This document shows positions 1-5,973 of a DNA stretch of 7,901 bases, piece after piece. A program made the position numbers and the translations under genes. Numbering within the stretch: the stretch's first letter is position 1; each line of letters begins with the position of its first letter. The stretch comes from Cytophagales bacterium (GTDB taxonomy: Bacteria; Bacteroidota; Bacteroidia; Cytophagales; Cyclobacteriaceae): the NCBI GenBank assembly GCA_003537495.1, contig DPSB01000665.1, positions 1 through 7,901 on the forward strand, in the 5' to 3' direction. A model generated the notes under the pieces. That model was not told the DNA's origin, searched no databases, and was given only the letters and a program-made list of their open reading frames with translations.

Positions 1-486
1 CTTTCTGAAATGTTTAATGCCGATGTGCCTGAGGAAGACATTACCGGTGCGCTAACCCGCATTGAAGAAAAATTTCAAGGCGAAGAACATTCTTTCCAAT
101 TGTACAAAGCCGGTGGTGGTTATCAGTTCTTAACCAAGCCAGCTTACCAGAGTAGCATTGGTATTATGTTGAAGCAACAATCCAAAAAGAGATTGTCCAC
201 TTCGGCAATGGAAACACTTTCAATCATTGCTTACAAGCAACCGATTTCCAAAACCGATGTAGAAAACATTCGGGGTGTAAACTGCGATTATGCGGTGCAG
301 AAACTTTTAGATAAAGGCTTGATTGAAATTTTGGGCAAAGCCGAAACCATTGGCCGCCCAATCCTTTACGGAACCAGTCCAAAGTTTATGGAATACTTTG
401 GTATTAACGACATTAACGAACTACCTACGCCTAAAGACTTTACCAGCGAGGTAAATACAATTGGCGAAACCCCCGAAAACCAGTAA
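1..486 (+). CDS. scpB: Segregation and condensation protein B, 5'-truncated by the window edge
   Basis: ScpB is the winged-helix (kite) subunit that, with ScpA, completes the SMC condensin complex acting in the cytoplasm on chromosome compaction and segregation. The frame is open from base 1 and ends at TAA 484-486, giving 161 visible codons. An ATG at 10 lies inside the conserved region and is unlikely to be the real start; roughly 30-50 N-terminal residues are missing. Visible family hallmarks, counted from the first visible codon, are METLSIIAYKQPI (about 70-82), the IRGV segment (about 90-93), GRPILYGT (about 118-125) and EYFGI (about 131-135), followed by ELP. Together these form the second winged helix and its C-terminal signature. 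The short acidic tail after ELPTP is poorly conserved in the family. rluB lies 112 nt downstream on the same strand, a pairing common in bacteria. The identification is firm; only the start is unseen. Confidence 0.95.
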   Translation, partial: LSEMFNADVPEEDITGALTRIEEKFQGEEHSFQLYKAGGGYQFLTKPAYQSSIGIMLKQQSKKRLSTSAMETLSIIAYKQPISKTDVENIRGVNCDYAVQKLLDKGLIEILGKAETIGRPILYGTSPKFMEYFGINDINELPTPKDFTSEVNTIGETPENQ

Positions 487-558
487 CAAATATCTTTCGT
501 CAAAATCTTCACGGAAGTAACATTCCGTTTCTATACATTTAATTACGACCTTTAGTCA

Positions 559-577
559 AGTTGGCCGTTGGCCAACT
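559..577 (+). promoter_or_regulatory. Perfect 8-bp hairpin between scpB and rluB
   Basis: AGTTGGCC (559-566) and GGCCAACT (570-577) are exact reverse complements around a 3-nt GTT loop, giving a compact GC-containing stem. It ends 21 nt before the rluB start codon. No T-run follows on the + strand (the next bases are CATCTCTTAACG), so a classical intrinsic terminator for scpB is not well supported. A leader structure in the rluB mRNA, a weak terminator or a protein-binding palindrome all remain possible. The structure is seen directly; its function is inference. Confidence 0.45.
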
Positions 578-598
578 CATCTCTTAACGCATTAACTT

Positions 599-2194
599 AT
601 GCCACGTCCCAGGAAAACATCCGGTAAAACATCTTTTGGAAAACGTTCGGATGCCGAAAAAACATTTCGCACCCGTAAAAAAGATAGGCCGGAAGGCCGT
701 GGCGATAGCCGATCTTCATTCAGCAAAAGAAGCGACAGTACAGCGCGCAGCTCAAGGTTCAATAGATCTGAAAAGCCGGCATTTGGAAGACGTGAAGGCA
801 CTGAGCGGCCACGCAAATTCGAAAAGCGAACGGATGGTGATGATAGCAGACCATTTAAAAGAAAATCTTTTGGCTCTGATAGCGCTGGCGATAAACCACG
901 CTTTGAGCGGAAGAGTGCCAGTGGCTTTTCTAAATCGACAGGTGGCTTTGCAAAGAAAAATTTCGATCGGTCGGACAAAGGTGGCTTTGATAAACCGCGA
1001 GGCGATCGCTTCGAGAAAAGAAGTTTTGGAGATTCGGAGCGCGGAGATAAGCCAGCGTTTAAAAAGCGCAGTTCATCATTTGGTGGTGGAGGTTTTGATA
1101 AACCGAGAGGTGACCGCTTTGAAAAGAAACGCTTTGGCGATTCGGGAGGTGGAGATAAACCTGCATTTAAAAAACGCAGTTCATCATTTGGTGGCGGTGG
1201 CTTTGATAAGCCGAAGAGCGATCGGTTCGAGAAAAAAAGTTTTGGCGACTCAGAACAAAACGATAAGCCGGAATTTCAAAAACGCACTGGTCGTTTCGAT
1301 TCGCGTGCAGCAGGCCCGGCCCAGTTTTCAAAAAAACCTTTCGATAAAAAGCCACGCGAAGAGGGCGAGAAGTCTTTCAGTAAGAACTCTAATTTCGGGT
1401 TACCCTACAAGCGCAAGCCATTCGATAAAAAACGCGATGTAACATCTACCAGACGTAAGGCTGAAGATAAACCTAAAACCGATTCGGATTTAATTCGCCT
1501 CAATAAGTTTATTGCAAACAGTGGTGTGGGTAGCAGACGCGAAGCCGATGAGTTGATTAAGCTTGGGCTGGTAACGGTAAATGGTGAAGTGGTTACCGAG
1601 ATGGGCCACAAAATAAAACGTACCGATGAAGTACGCTATGAAGGCAAAAAGCTAAAGGCCGAAAAACCGGTTTACATTTTATTGAACAAACCGAAAGGCT
1701 TTATTACCACTACCGATGATCCGCAAGAGCGCAAAACAGTAATGAGCATTGTAGCCAATGCCGGCCCGGAAAGAATTTATCCGGTAGGAAGATTGGATAG
1801 AAATACTACAGGCTTGTTATTGTTAACCAACGATGGCGACCTGGCCGATAAACTTACACATCCATCTTACAATGTGAAAAAGATTTATCGTGTTGAGTTA
1901 GATAAACCCATTACGAAAAATGATTTTGAAAAAATAAAAGATGGTGTTTACCTGGAGGAAGGCCGTGCCATAGTAGATGATGTAGCGATTGTAGATGGCG
2001 ACAATCAAATTATTGGCATAGAATTACACATTGGCTGGAACCGTATTGTGCGTAGAATTTTTGAATCGCTTGGCTACGAAGTTGAAAAACTAGATCGCGT
2101 AGTGTATGCCGGGTTAGATAAAAAAGATTTGAACCGTGGCGAATGGCGTTTCTTAAAACCCGAAGAGATTATTAAGCTGAAACATTTTAAGTAG
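599..2194 (+). CDS. rluB: 23S rRNA pseudouridine synthase, RluB/RsuA family, with a ~295-residue repetitive basic N-terminal tail
   Basis: It probably isomerises a uridine of 23S rRNA (U2605 in the E. coli RluB) to pseudouridine during large-subunit maturation. The 531-residue protein has two parts. Residues 1 to ~295 are low-complexity, dominated by K, R, F, G, S and D, with three 36-residue repeats at 129-236 and looser DKPxFxKR or PFDKK copies around them; this part is probably disordered. Residues ~298-345 form an S4 RNA-binding domain (IRLNKFIANSGVGSRREADE). Residues ~355-525 are the catalytic domain, with the GRLDRNTTGLLLLTNDG motif at 397-413 (catalytic Asp400), the NRIVRRIFESLGYEV segment at 481-495 and GEWRFL at 514-519. 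Typical RluB proteins are about 240-300 residues, so the catalytic core is complete and the extra length is all N-terminal. ATG 599 is taken because the basic reading frame begins there without a disruption. Tandem TAG stops end it. The exact target uridine is not proven by sequence. Confidence 0.93.
   Translation: MPRPRKTSGKTSFGKRSDAEKTFRTRKKDRPEGRGDSRSSFSKRSDSTARSSRFNRSEKPAFGRREGTERPRKFEKRTDGDDSRPFKRKSFGSDSAGDKPRFERKSASGFSKSTGGFAKKNFDRSDKGGFDKPRGDRFEKRSFGDSERGDKPAFKKRSSSFGGGGFDKPRGDRFEKKRFGDSGGGDKPAFKKRSSSFGGGGFDKPKSDRFEKKSFGDSEQNDKPEFQKRTGRFDSRAAGPAQFSKKPFDKKPREEGEKSFSKNSNFGLPYKRKPFDKKRDVTSTRRKAEDKPKTDSDLIRLNKFIANSGVGSRREADELIKLGLVTVNGEVVTEMGHKIKRTDEVRYEGKKLKAEKPVYILLNKPKGFITTTDDPQERKTVMSIVANAGPERIYPVGRLDRNTTGLLLLTNDGDLADKLTHPSYNVKKIYRVELDKPITKNDFEKIKDGVYLEEGRAIVDDVAIVDGDNQIIGIELHIGWNRIVRRIFESLGYEVEKLDRVVYAGLDKKDLNRGEWRFLKPEEIIKLKHFK
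983..1306 (+). repeat. Three in-frame 108-bp tandem repeats coding the RluB tail
   Basis: Units at 983-1090, 1091-1198 and 1199-1306 each encode 36 residues beginning GFDKPxxDRFEKxxFGDS and continuing DKPxFxKR. Units 1 and 2 are nearly identical in protein but differ at many synonymous sites (for example GGCTTTGATAAACCGCGAGG against GGTTTTGATAAACCGAGAGG). The second half of unit 3 has drifted. The period is an exact codon multiple, so copy-number change would keep the frame. Shorter related motifs before and after suggest an older, eroded array. The long alternative-frame reading across this stretch and an antisense one over the tail are by-products of its biased composition. Confidence 0.88.
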
Positions 2195-2241
2195 TAGAAC
2201 TTCCAGGCTTCGTTATCATAAATACTAATCTGTGAATGTAA

Positions 2242-2257
2242 TGCTTTTGCTAAAGCA
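2242..2257 (+). terminator. Weak hairpin after rluB, possible terminator
   Basis: TGCTTT (2242-2247) and AAAGCA (2252-2257) pair around a 4-nt loop, 48 nt after the rluB stop. A short T-run (CCTTTTATA) follows within about 10 nt. The stem is only 6 bp and mostly A/T, so this is a tentative terminator between rluB and the acyl-CoA synthetase gene. Confidence 0.3.
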
Positions 2258-2305
2258 CAGCCTTTTATACGCATAAACCTTTTCTTTCTGCATTTATATT
2301 GCTAA

Positions 2306-2334
2306 ATAGACTTTGTAATTAACCCAAAGTCTAT
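2306..2334 (+). promoter_or_regulatory. 10-bp inverted repeat covering the start codon of the acyl-CoA synthetase gene
   Basis: ATAGACTTTG (2306-2315) is the exact reverse complement of CAAAGTCTAT (2325-2334), with a 9-nt loop TAATTAACC. The right arm includes the A and T of the ATG at 2333-2335, so in the mRNA the stem would hide the initiation codon. The left arm also contains TAGACTTTG, which resembles the Bacteroidota -7 element TAnnTTTG with one extra spacer base. The repeat could therefore instead be a promoter-overlapping operator. The base pairing is seen directly; a regulatory role is inferred. Confidence 0.45.
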
Positions 2335-3976
2335 GAACGCAAGCACTCCTCTGCTGCAGTTTCTGAAGTGGGAGCAGGAAATTCCTACTCAGCTTTTTTT
2401 ACGCCAGCCCCTTAATGGTCAGTGGAAAACCTGGACCTATCAACAAGCTGGTGAAGAAATAAGACGCATTGCCTCGGGACTAAAATCATACAACTTTCCA
2501 CAAGGAAGTAATGTGGCGCTCATTTCCAAAAACTGTGCCCATTGGGTAATGGCCGATCTGGCTATTATGATGGCGGGTTATGTTTCCGTGCCTTTGTATG
2601 CTACACTTACCGCTGCTTCTATTCAGCAGATTGTAGAACACAGCGGCTCCAAACTAATTATTGCCGGTAAGCTCGATAATTTTGAAGACCAGAAAGGTGG
2701 CATTCCGGCAGATGTAATTACGCTTGGTGTCTCTACTTATGGAACAAATGCCGATCAAACATGGGAAGATTGGCTAAACCGATTTGAACCGCTGCGCGAA
2801 CCACATGCGTGGAAAGGTGAAGACCTGCTTACCATTATGTACACTTCAGGTACAACCGGCAAACCGAAAGGTGTAATGCATTCAGTGGCCGCCTTCGATA
2901 GCACCATTCAACAAGGTGCGCACGAGTTAGGAATTCAAATGCATCCTGTTCTGTTTTCATACTTGCCCATGAGCCACATTGCTGAGCGTATGGGCATTGA
3001 GTTGATGGGCGTTTATAGAGGCGGTACTTTTTCCTTTCCGGAAACATTGGAATCCTTCCCTAAAAACCTTGCTGACACACAACCCACGCACTTCTTTGCT
3101 GTGCCGCGCATCTGGGCCAAGTTCCAGGAGAAAATTTTACAGAAGTTGCCACAGCAGAAATTGGATACACTGTTGAAAATTCCGCTGGTGAGTTCATTGA
3201 TAAAAAATAAAATCAAGAAAGGAATCGGGCTTACACGTGCGAGACAAATTTTTAGTGGAGCCGCACCTATTTCTGTTGATTTACTACAGTGGTATGAAAA
3301 ACTAGGCGTACGCATTCTGCAAGCGTATGGCATGACGGAAGATTGTGTGTATGCGCACTTCAATCGTAATGAAGCGAACCGACACGGGACAGTGGGAACG
3401 CCTTTTAAAGGCTTGCAGGTAAAAATTGCTGAAGGTGGTGAGATACGGGTAAAATGCCCCGGACTTACATTGGGATATTACAAAGAACCAGAACTTACCA
3501 AAGAGTTGTTTGATGAAGACGGTTATTTGAAAACCGGAGATCAGGGTGAAGTTTCCAGTGATGGATTTTTGAAAATTACAGGCCGCGTAAAAGATCAGTT
3601 TAAAACTGATAAAGGAAAATACATTGCGCCCACGCCAATTGAATTGAAGATATTAGCCAACACCGATATAGATCAGGTGTGTGTGGTAGGTATGGGCATT
3701 CCTCAACCTATTGCTTTAGTAATTCTTTCTCCTGCCGGAAAAGCAAAACCAAAGGAAGAATTAATTCAAGGTTTGGAAAATTCTGTTGCGCAGATAAACC
3801 CCGGTTTAGAATCGTACGAGAAAATTGAAAAGGTGGTGATTATGAAAACCGATTGGAGTGTGGAGAACGGTTTACTCACACCAACACTGAAAGTAAAACG
3901 CAACGAAGTAGAAAAAATTCACTTACCGAAGTATCCCACCTGGTATGCAAAACCGGGTATAGTAGTGTGGGAGTGA
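2333..3976 (+). CDS. AMP-forming long-chain fatty acid--CoA ligase
   Basis: An adenylate-forming (ANL superfamily) enzyme that activates a fatty acid with ATP to an acyl-adenylate and transfers it to CoA, feeding lipid synthesis or beta-oxidation. It is cytoplasmic or loosely membrane-associated, with no signal peptide or membrane span. All core motifs are present in the 547 residues: P-loop YTSGTTGKPKG at 170-180, LPMSHIAER at 211-219, FSGAAPIS at 307-314, YGMTE at 332-336, TGD at 401-403, the hinge GRVKDQFKTDKGKYIAP at 417-433 and the C-terminal LTPTLKVKR at 515-523 with the expected catalytic lysine Lys520. The LC-FACS-like layout and the GKYIAP form of the hinge favour a long-chain ligase over acetyl-CoA synthetase. 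It is somewhat shorter than the ~600 residues of many bacterial long-chain members. ATG 2333 is preceded by a leader hairpin and no clear Shine-Dalgarno. Chain-length preference cannot be read from sequence alone, so no symbol is given. Confidence 0.9.
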   Translation: MNASTPLLQFLKWEQEIPTQLFLRQPLNGQWKTWTYQQAGEEIRRIASGLKSYNFPQGSNVALISKNCAHWVMADLAIMMAGYVSVPLYATLTAASIQQIVEHSGSKLIIAGKLDNFEDQKGGIPADVITLGVSTYGTNADQTWEDWLNRFEPLREPHAWKGEDLLTIMYTSGTTGKPKGVMHSVAAFDSTIQQGAHELGIQMHPVLFSYLPMSHIAERMGIELMGVYRGGTFSFPETLESFPKNLADTQPTHFFAVPRIWAKFQEKILQKLPQQKLDTLLKIPLVSSLIKNKIKKGIGLTRARQIFSGAAPISVDLLQWYEKLGVRILQAYGMTEDCVYAHFNRNEANRHGTVGTPFKGLQVKIAEGGEIRVKCPGLTLGYYKEPELTKELFDEDGYLKTGDQGEVSSDGFLKITGRVKDQFKTDKGKYIAPTPIELKILANTDIDQVCVVGMGIPQPIALVILSPAGKAKPKEELIQGLENSVAQINPGLESYEKIEKVVIMKTDWSVENGLLTPTLKVKRNEVEKIHLPKYPTWYAKPGIVVWE

Positions 3977-4073
3977 TGGAAATCATGTAGTGGCCTGACG
4001 CTTCTCATGGCATGTGCTTAATTGTAAAGTGATCTTAGTAAAAGAAAACACTTACACATTAACCCATACAACT

Positions 4074-4499
4074 ATGAGAAAGCGAGAACTGGTAAACACC
4101 ATCATGACCCGGAATATTCACGTGGTGCAGCTGGAAGACAAACTAACAGATGCGCGCGAGTTAATTCGTAAACATGGCATCCGCCATGTGCCTGTTATCT
4201 ATGGAAAGCAATTGGTGGGCATCATCAGCAAAACCGATTTAAACCGGCTAACCTTTAGTAGTTTATTTGCCGGGCAAGATGATGCCGATGAAGCCGTTTT
4301 TGATATGCTCACTATTTCGCAGGTTATGTCGCACAAACCGCGAGTAGTACGAGCAAATGATACGATTAAAGAGATAGCGGAAATACTTTCAACCGAAGAA
4401 TTTCACGCGCTACCCGTGGTGGATGATAAAGACGAAACGAAATTGATAGGGATTGTTACTACTACCGATGTAATAAAATATATGCTGGAGCAGTATTAG
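4074..4499 (+). CDS. CBS-domain pair protein
   Basis: A 141-residue protein made almost entirely of two CBS motifs (Bateman module), about residues 6-60 (ending LVGIISKTDLNRL) and 78-138 (ending LIGIVTTTDVIKYM). Such modules bind adenosine nucleotides or other ligands and usually report energy state to a partner protein; here no catalytic or DNA-binding domain is attached, so the partner is unknown. Each half starts with the common IMT or VMS turn (VNTIMTRNIHVV, ISQVMSHKPRVV). The frame is open from 4014, but the ATG at 4074 (MRKRELVNTIMT) is preferred. The first CBS begins just after it, and the 20 extra residues (MLNCKVILVKENTYTLTHTT) look like translated leader. It lies 97 nt after the acyl-CoA synthetase gene on the same strand, and co-transcription is possible. 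It ends one base before a strong inverted repeat. Confidence 0.88.
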   Translation: MRKRELVNTIMTRNIHVVQLEDKLTDARELIRKHGIRHVPVIYGKQLVGIISKTDLNRLTFSSLFAGQDDADEAVFDMLTISQVMSHKPRVVRANDTIKEIAEILSTEEFHALPVVDDKDETKLIGIVTTTDVIKYMLEQY

Positions 4500-4500
4500 C

Positions 4501-4547
4501 AAGGTTGACAACCTTCAATAACGGTACAATTGAAGGTTGTCAACCTT
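4501..4547. terminator. Perfect 19-bp inverted repeat at the convergent junction, probable bidirectional terminator
   Basis: AAGGTTGACAACCTTCAAT (4501-4519) and ATTGAAGGTTGTCAACCTT (4529-4547) are exact reverse complements around a 9-nt loop AACGGTACA. The repeat starts 1 nt after the CBS gene stop and ends 6 nt before the stop of the opposing hydrolase gene, the place expected for a shared terminator. Neither side has a long T-run (TTTACCATTT on +; weaker on -), so efficiency is uncertain. Each arm contains its own palindrome, AAGGTTG-N-CAACCTT, which is unusual for a simple terminator. Confidence 0.7.
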
Positions 4548-4553
4548 TACCAT

Positions 4554-5411
4554 TTACTTAAGCCTTGCCTTGAAAAACTCCAGTGTGTGTTTGTAGGCAT
4601 CAGCCGTAAACTCCTGATTAAATTTAGGATTGCTAGGATTCGCGAAAGCGTGATCAGCTTCATACGATTTTGTGGTAAGCTTTTTTCCGACAGCTTTCAT
4701 GTTTGCTTCAAACTTGTCGGTAACTTCCTTATTAATCCATTGATCTTGTGTAGGCCAGATGTTAAGCACATCGGCATTTAAGGTTTTAAGTTTTTCCACA
4801 TCCGACTCGGGCATGCCATAATAAATTACACAACCTGCAGCTTGTTTGCCTGCGGTTAAGGTTGCCTGCATCGATTGGCCACCACCAAAACACCAGCCGA
4901 TGGTTCCTACTTTTGCATTTTTACCGGCATACTCCAACGCGCCTTTTACAATAGCGTTACCGCGATCTTGTTTAAACTCGCCCATGTATTTTCCGGCATC
5001 TTCGCGGGCAGTAGCTACTTTGCCATCGTACATATCCAGCGCCAATACATTTACATTGCCCAGATCGGTGTACAATTTTTCAGCTTCACGTTTAATGTGG
5101 TCGTTCAATCCCCACCATTCCTGAAATACAAAAATCCAGTTGTTGGATTTTGATTTAGCCATCAATACATAACCGCTGGCTTCTTTGCCATCGGGAGTTT
5201 TGAAGGTAACCATCTTGCCGGTTTCACTTACGTGGATGTAAGGCACCGGATTGGGGTGCGACATGTTAAAGTCATCATCTTGTACAAACAAAGCAAACTT
5301 TTCGGTAGGCGAAGTATGGCAAATAGTGATGCCATCGTTTAGCGTTAACTCTTGTGCCTGAATGGCAAACGTAGCTAACATCAAAATCAGAAGTAAATTA
5401 CTTTTTTTCAT
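4554..5411 (-). CDS. Exported dienelactone hydrolase family protein
   Basis: An alpha/beta hydrolase of the dienelactone hydrolase family, 285 residues. Residues 1-20 are a Sec signal peptide (MKKSN, then hydrophobic LLLILMLATFAIQA, with cleavage likely near AQA/Q or Q/E), so the enzyme is probably periplasmic. Residues ~21-65 are an extension of unclear role and ~66-285 the DLH domain. The expected triad is visible: nucleophile Cys174 in GWCFGGG (172-178), Asp223 in TQDQW, and His254 in EADHAF. Glu98 in VFQEWWG matches the active-site glutamate of classical DLH. No chlorocatechol pathway genes are nearby, so the substrate is unknown and a general ester or lactone hydrolase is as likely as a true dienelactone hydrolase. 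It follows the dinB-like gene by 16 nt on the same strand and probably shares its transcript. The ATG at 5411 is preceded by an A-rich leader (AATTAAAAAAACTTAACT). Confidence 0.9.
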   Translation of the reverse strand: MKKSNLLLILMLATFAIQAQELTLNDGITICHTSPTEKFALFVQDDDFNMSHPNPVPYIHVSETGKMVTFKTPDGKEASGYVLMAKSKSNNWIFVFQEWWGLNDHIKREAEKLYTDLGNVNVLALDMYDGKVATAREDAGKYMGEFKQDRGNAIVKGALEYAGKNAKVGTIGWCFGGGQSMQATLTAGKQAAGCVIYYGMPESDVEKLKTLNADVLNIWPTQDQWINKEVTDKFEANMKAVGKKLTTKSYEADHAFANPSNPKFNQEFTADAYKHTLEFFKARLK

Positions 5412-5427
5412 AGTTAAGTTTTTTTAA

Positions 5428-5901
5428 TTAAGAATTTGGCAACTGCCCGGATAATACGCGGTCGTAAGTTATGTAGTCTGTGTTTACGGGTTCAAAACCG
5501 TTTTGACGCAGCAGCATAGCTACCTGCCCGCGATGGTAACTACCATGATTAACCAAATGAATCATGATTTGTTCAACATTGCTTTCATAATAATCGCCTA
5601 CGTAATTATTATACTTTAGTAACCGATTAAAGTCATCGTTGTTTTTAATAAAGTCCATCCATTGCGCATCGGCATCTTCCACCATTTGCTTGAGTTGAAT
5701 TAAGGAATAATTGCCCCACAGTTTGAATTCACTTTTAGGTAAACCCTTAATGCGGTTAAGCCAGATAAAATTGGCACTTACCAGATGCCCCAGAATGGTG
5801 AGAATCTTTTCATCGTTCACCGATTGCCGTTCCAGGCAACTAATAATTGTGCGATTGGCCCACGCGTTGTAGTTATACCACTTTAAAAAAAACTGTTTCA
5901 T
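5428..5901 (-). CDS. DinB-like (YfiT/DinB fold) putative metal-dependent protein
   Basis: A 157-residue protein of the DinB four-helix-bundle family, typically metal-binding and found in thiol transferases and damage- or stress-induced proteins of unknown activity. The family's three-histidine metal site is visible: His39 in ILGHLVSANFIWL (first helix pair) and His119 and His123 in HLVNHGSYHRGQ (residues 115-126, the NHGxYHRGQ signature). The N-terminal YNYNAWANRTI (10-20) is the usual DinB opening. The frame stays open upstream to a TTG at 5943, but ATG 5901 is chosen because the family begins at MKQFFLKWYNYNAW and the upstream residues match nothing. An inverted repeat ends 1 nt before this ATG. 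The gene ends 16 nt before the exported hydrolase gene, suggesting an operon. The specific reaction is unknown, and the name does not imply relation to DNA polymerase IV. Confidence 0.87.
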   Translation of the reverse strand: MKQFFLKWYNYNAWANRTIISCLERQSVNDEKILTILGHLVSANFIWLNRIKGLPKSEFKLWGNYSLIQLKQMVEDADAQWMDFIKNNDDFNRLLKYNNYVGDYYESNVEQIMIHLVNHGSYHRGQVAMLLRQNGFEPVNTDYITYDRVLSGQLPNS

Positions 5902-5902
5902 A

Positions 5903-5945
5903 TTTTGATTAAGGAACAGCGAATTTACAAATGTTCTTATCAAAA
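5903..5945 (-). promoter_or_regulatory. Bulged inverted repeat abutting the dinB-like start codon
   Basis: On the + strand TTTTGATTAAGGAAC (5903-5917) and GTTCTTATCAAAA (5933-5945) pair over 13 bp with two single-base bulges, around a 15-nt loop. In the - strand mRNA the stem would end one base before the ATG at 5901. The loop region contains AACATTTG, one mismatch from the Bacteroidota -7 consensus TAnnTTTG, though no convincing -33 TTG sits at the right distance. It may be a leader structure, an operator, or the terminator of the upstream DUF418 gene, 28 nt away. Confidence 0.35.
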
Positions 5946-5973
5946 AATGAAAGCTATCGACAAGCGGTTTTAA

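Noticed and set aside
592..978. 128-residue antisense frame over the rluB start
   Set aside because: Lies opposite the low-complexity tail; composition (R, S, L, P) is what the complement of K/R/F/S codons gives. No motif or leader supports it.
1002..1009. GCGATCGC octamer
   Set aside because: A single copy explained by Gly-Asp-Arg codons in the RluB repeat; not evidence of a dispersed HIP1-like element.
636..1442. 268-residue + strand reading frame inside rluB
   Set aside because: It is an out-of-frame reading of the biased, repetitive RluB tail region; the rluB frame encodes a complete S4 plus pseudouridine synthase protein across the same DNA, and the alternative product shows no recognisable domain.
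4024..4055. Possible stem GTAAAGTG / CACTTAC upstream of the CBS gene
   Set aside because: Only 7 pairs with a bulge and a 17-nt loop in A-rich DNA; readily expected by chance.
4014..4073. Upstream start for the CBS protein adding 20 residues
   Set aside because: The added residues do not match the family and overlap the likely leader with ATTAACCCA; the ATG at 4074 begins right where the first CBS motif should.
4846..5153. Two overlapping + strand frames of 92 residues opposite the hydrolase gene
   Set aside because: Both lie entirely antisense to a gene with an intact catalytic triad and signal peptide, and neither shows a recognisable domain.
5902..5943. TTG start extending the DinB-like protein by 14 residues
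   Set aside because: The DinB fold normally begins at the MKQFFLKWYNYNAW segment, and the extension would run through the inverted repeat in the leader.
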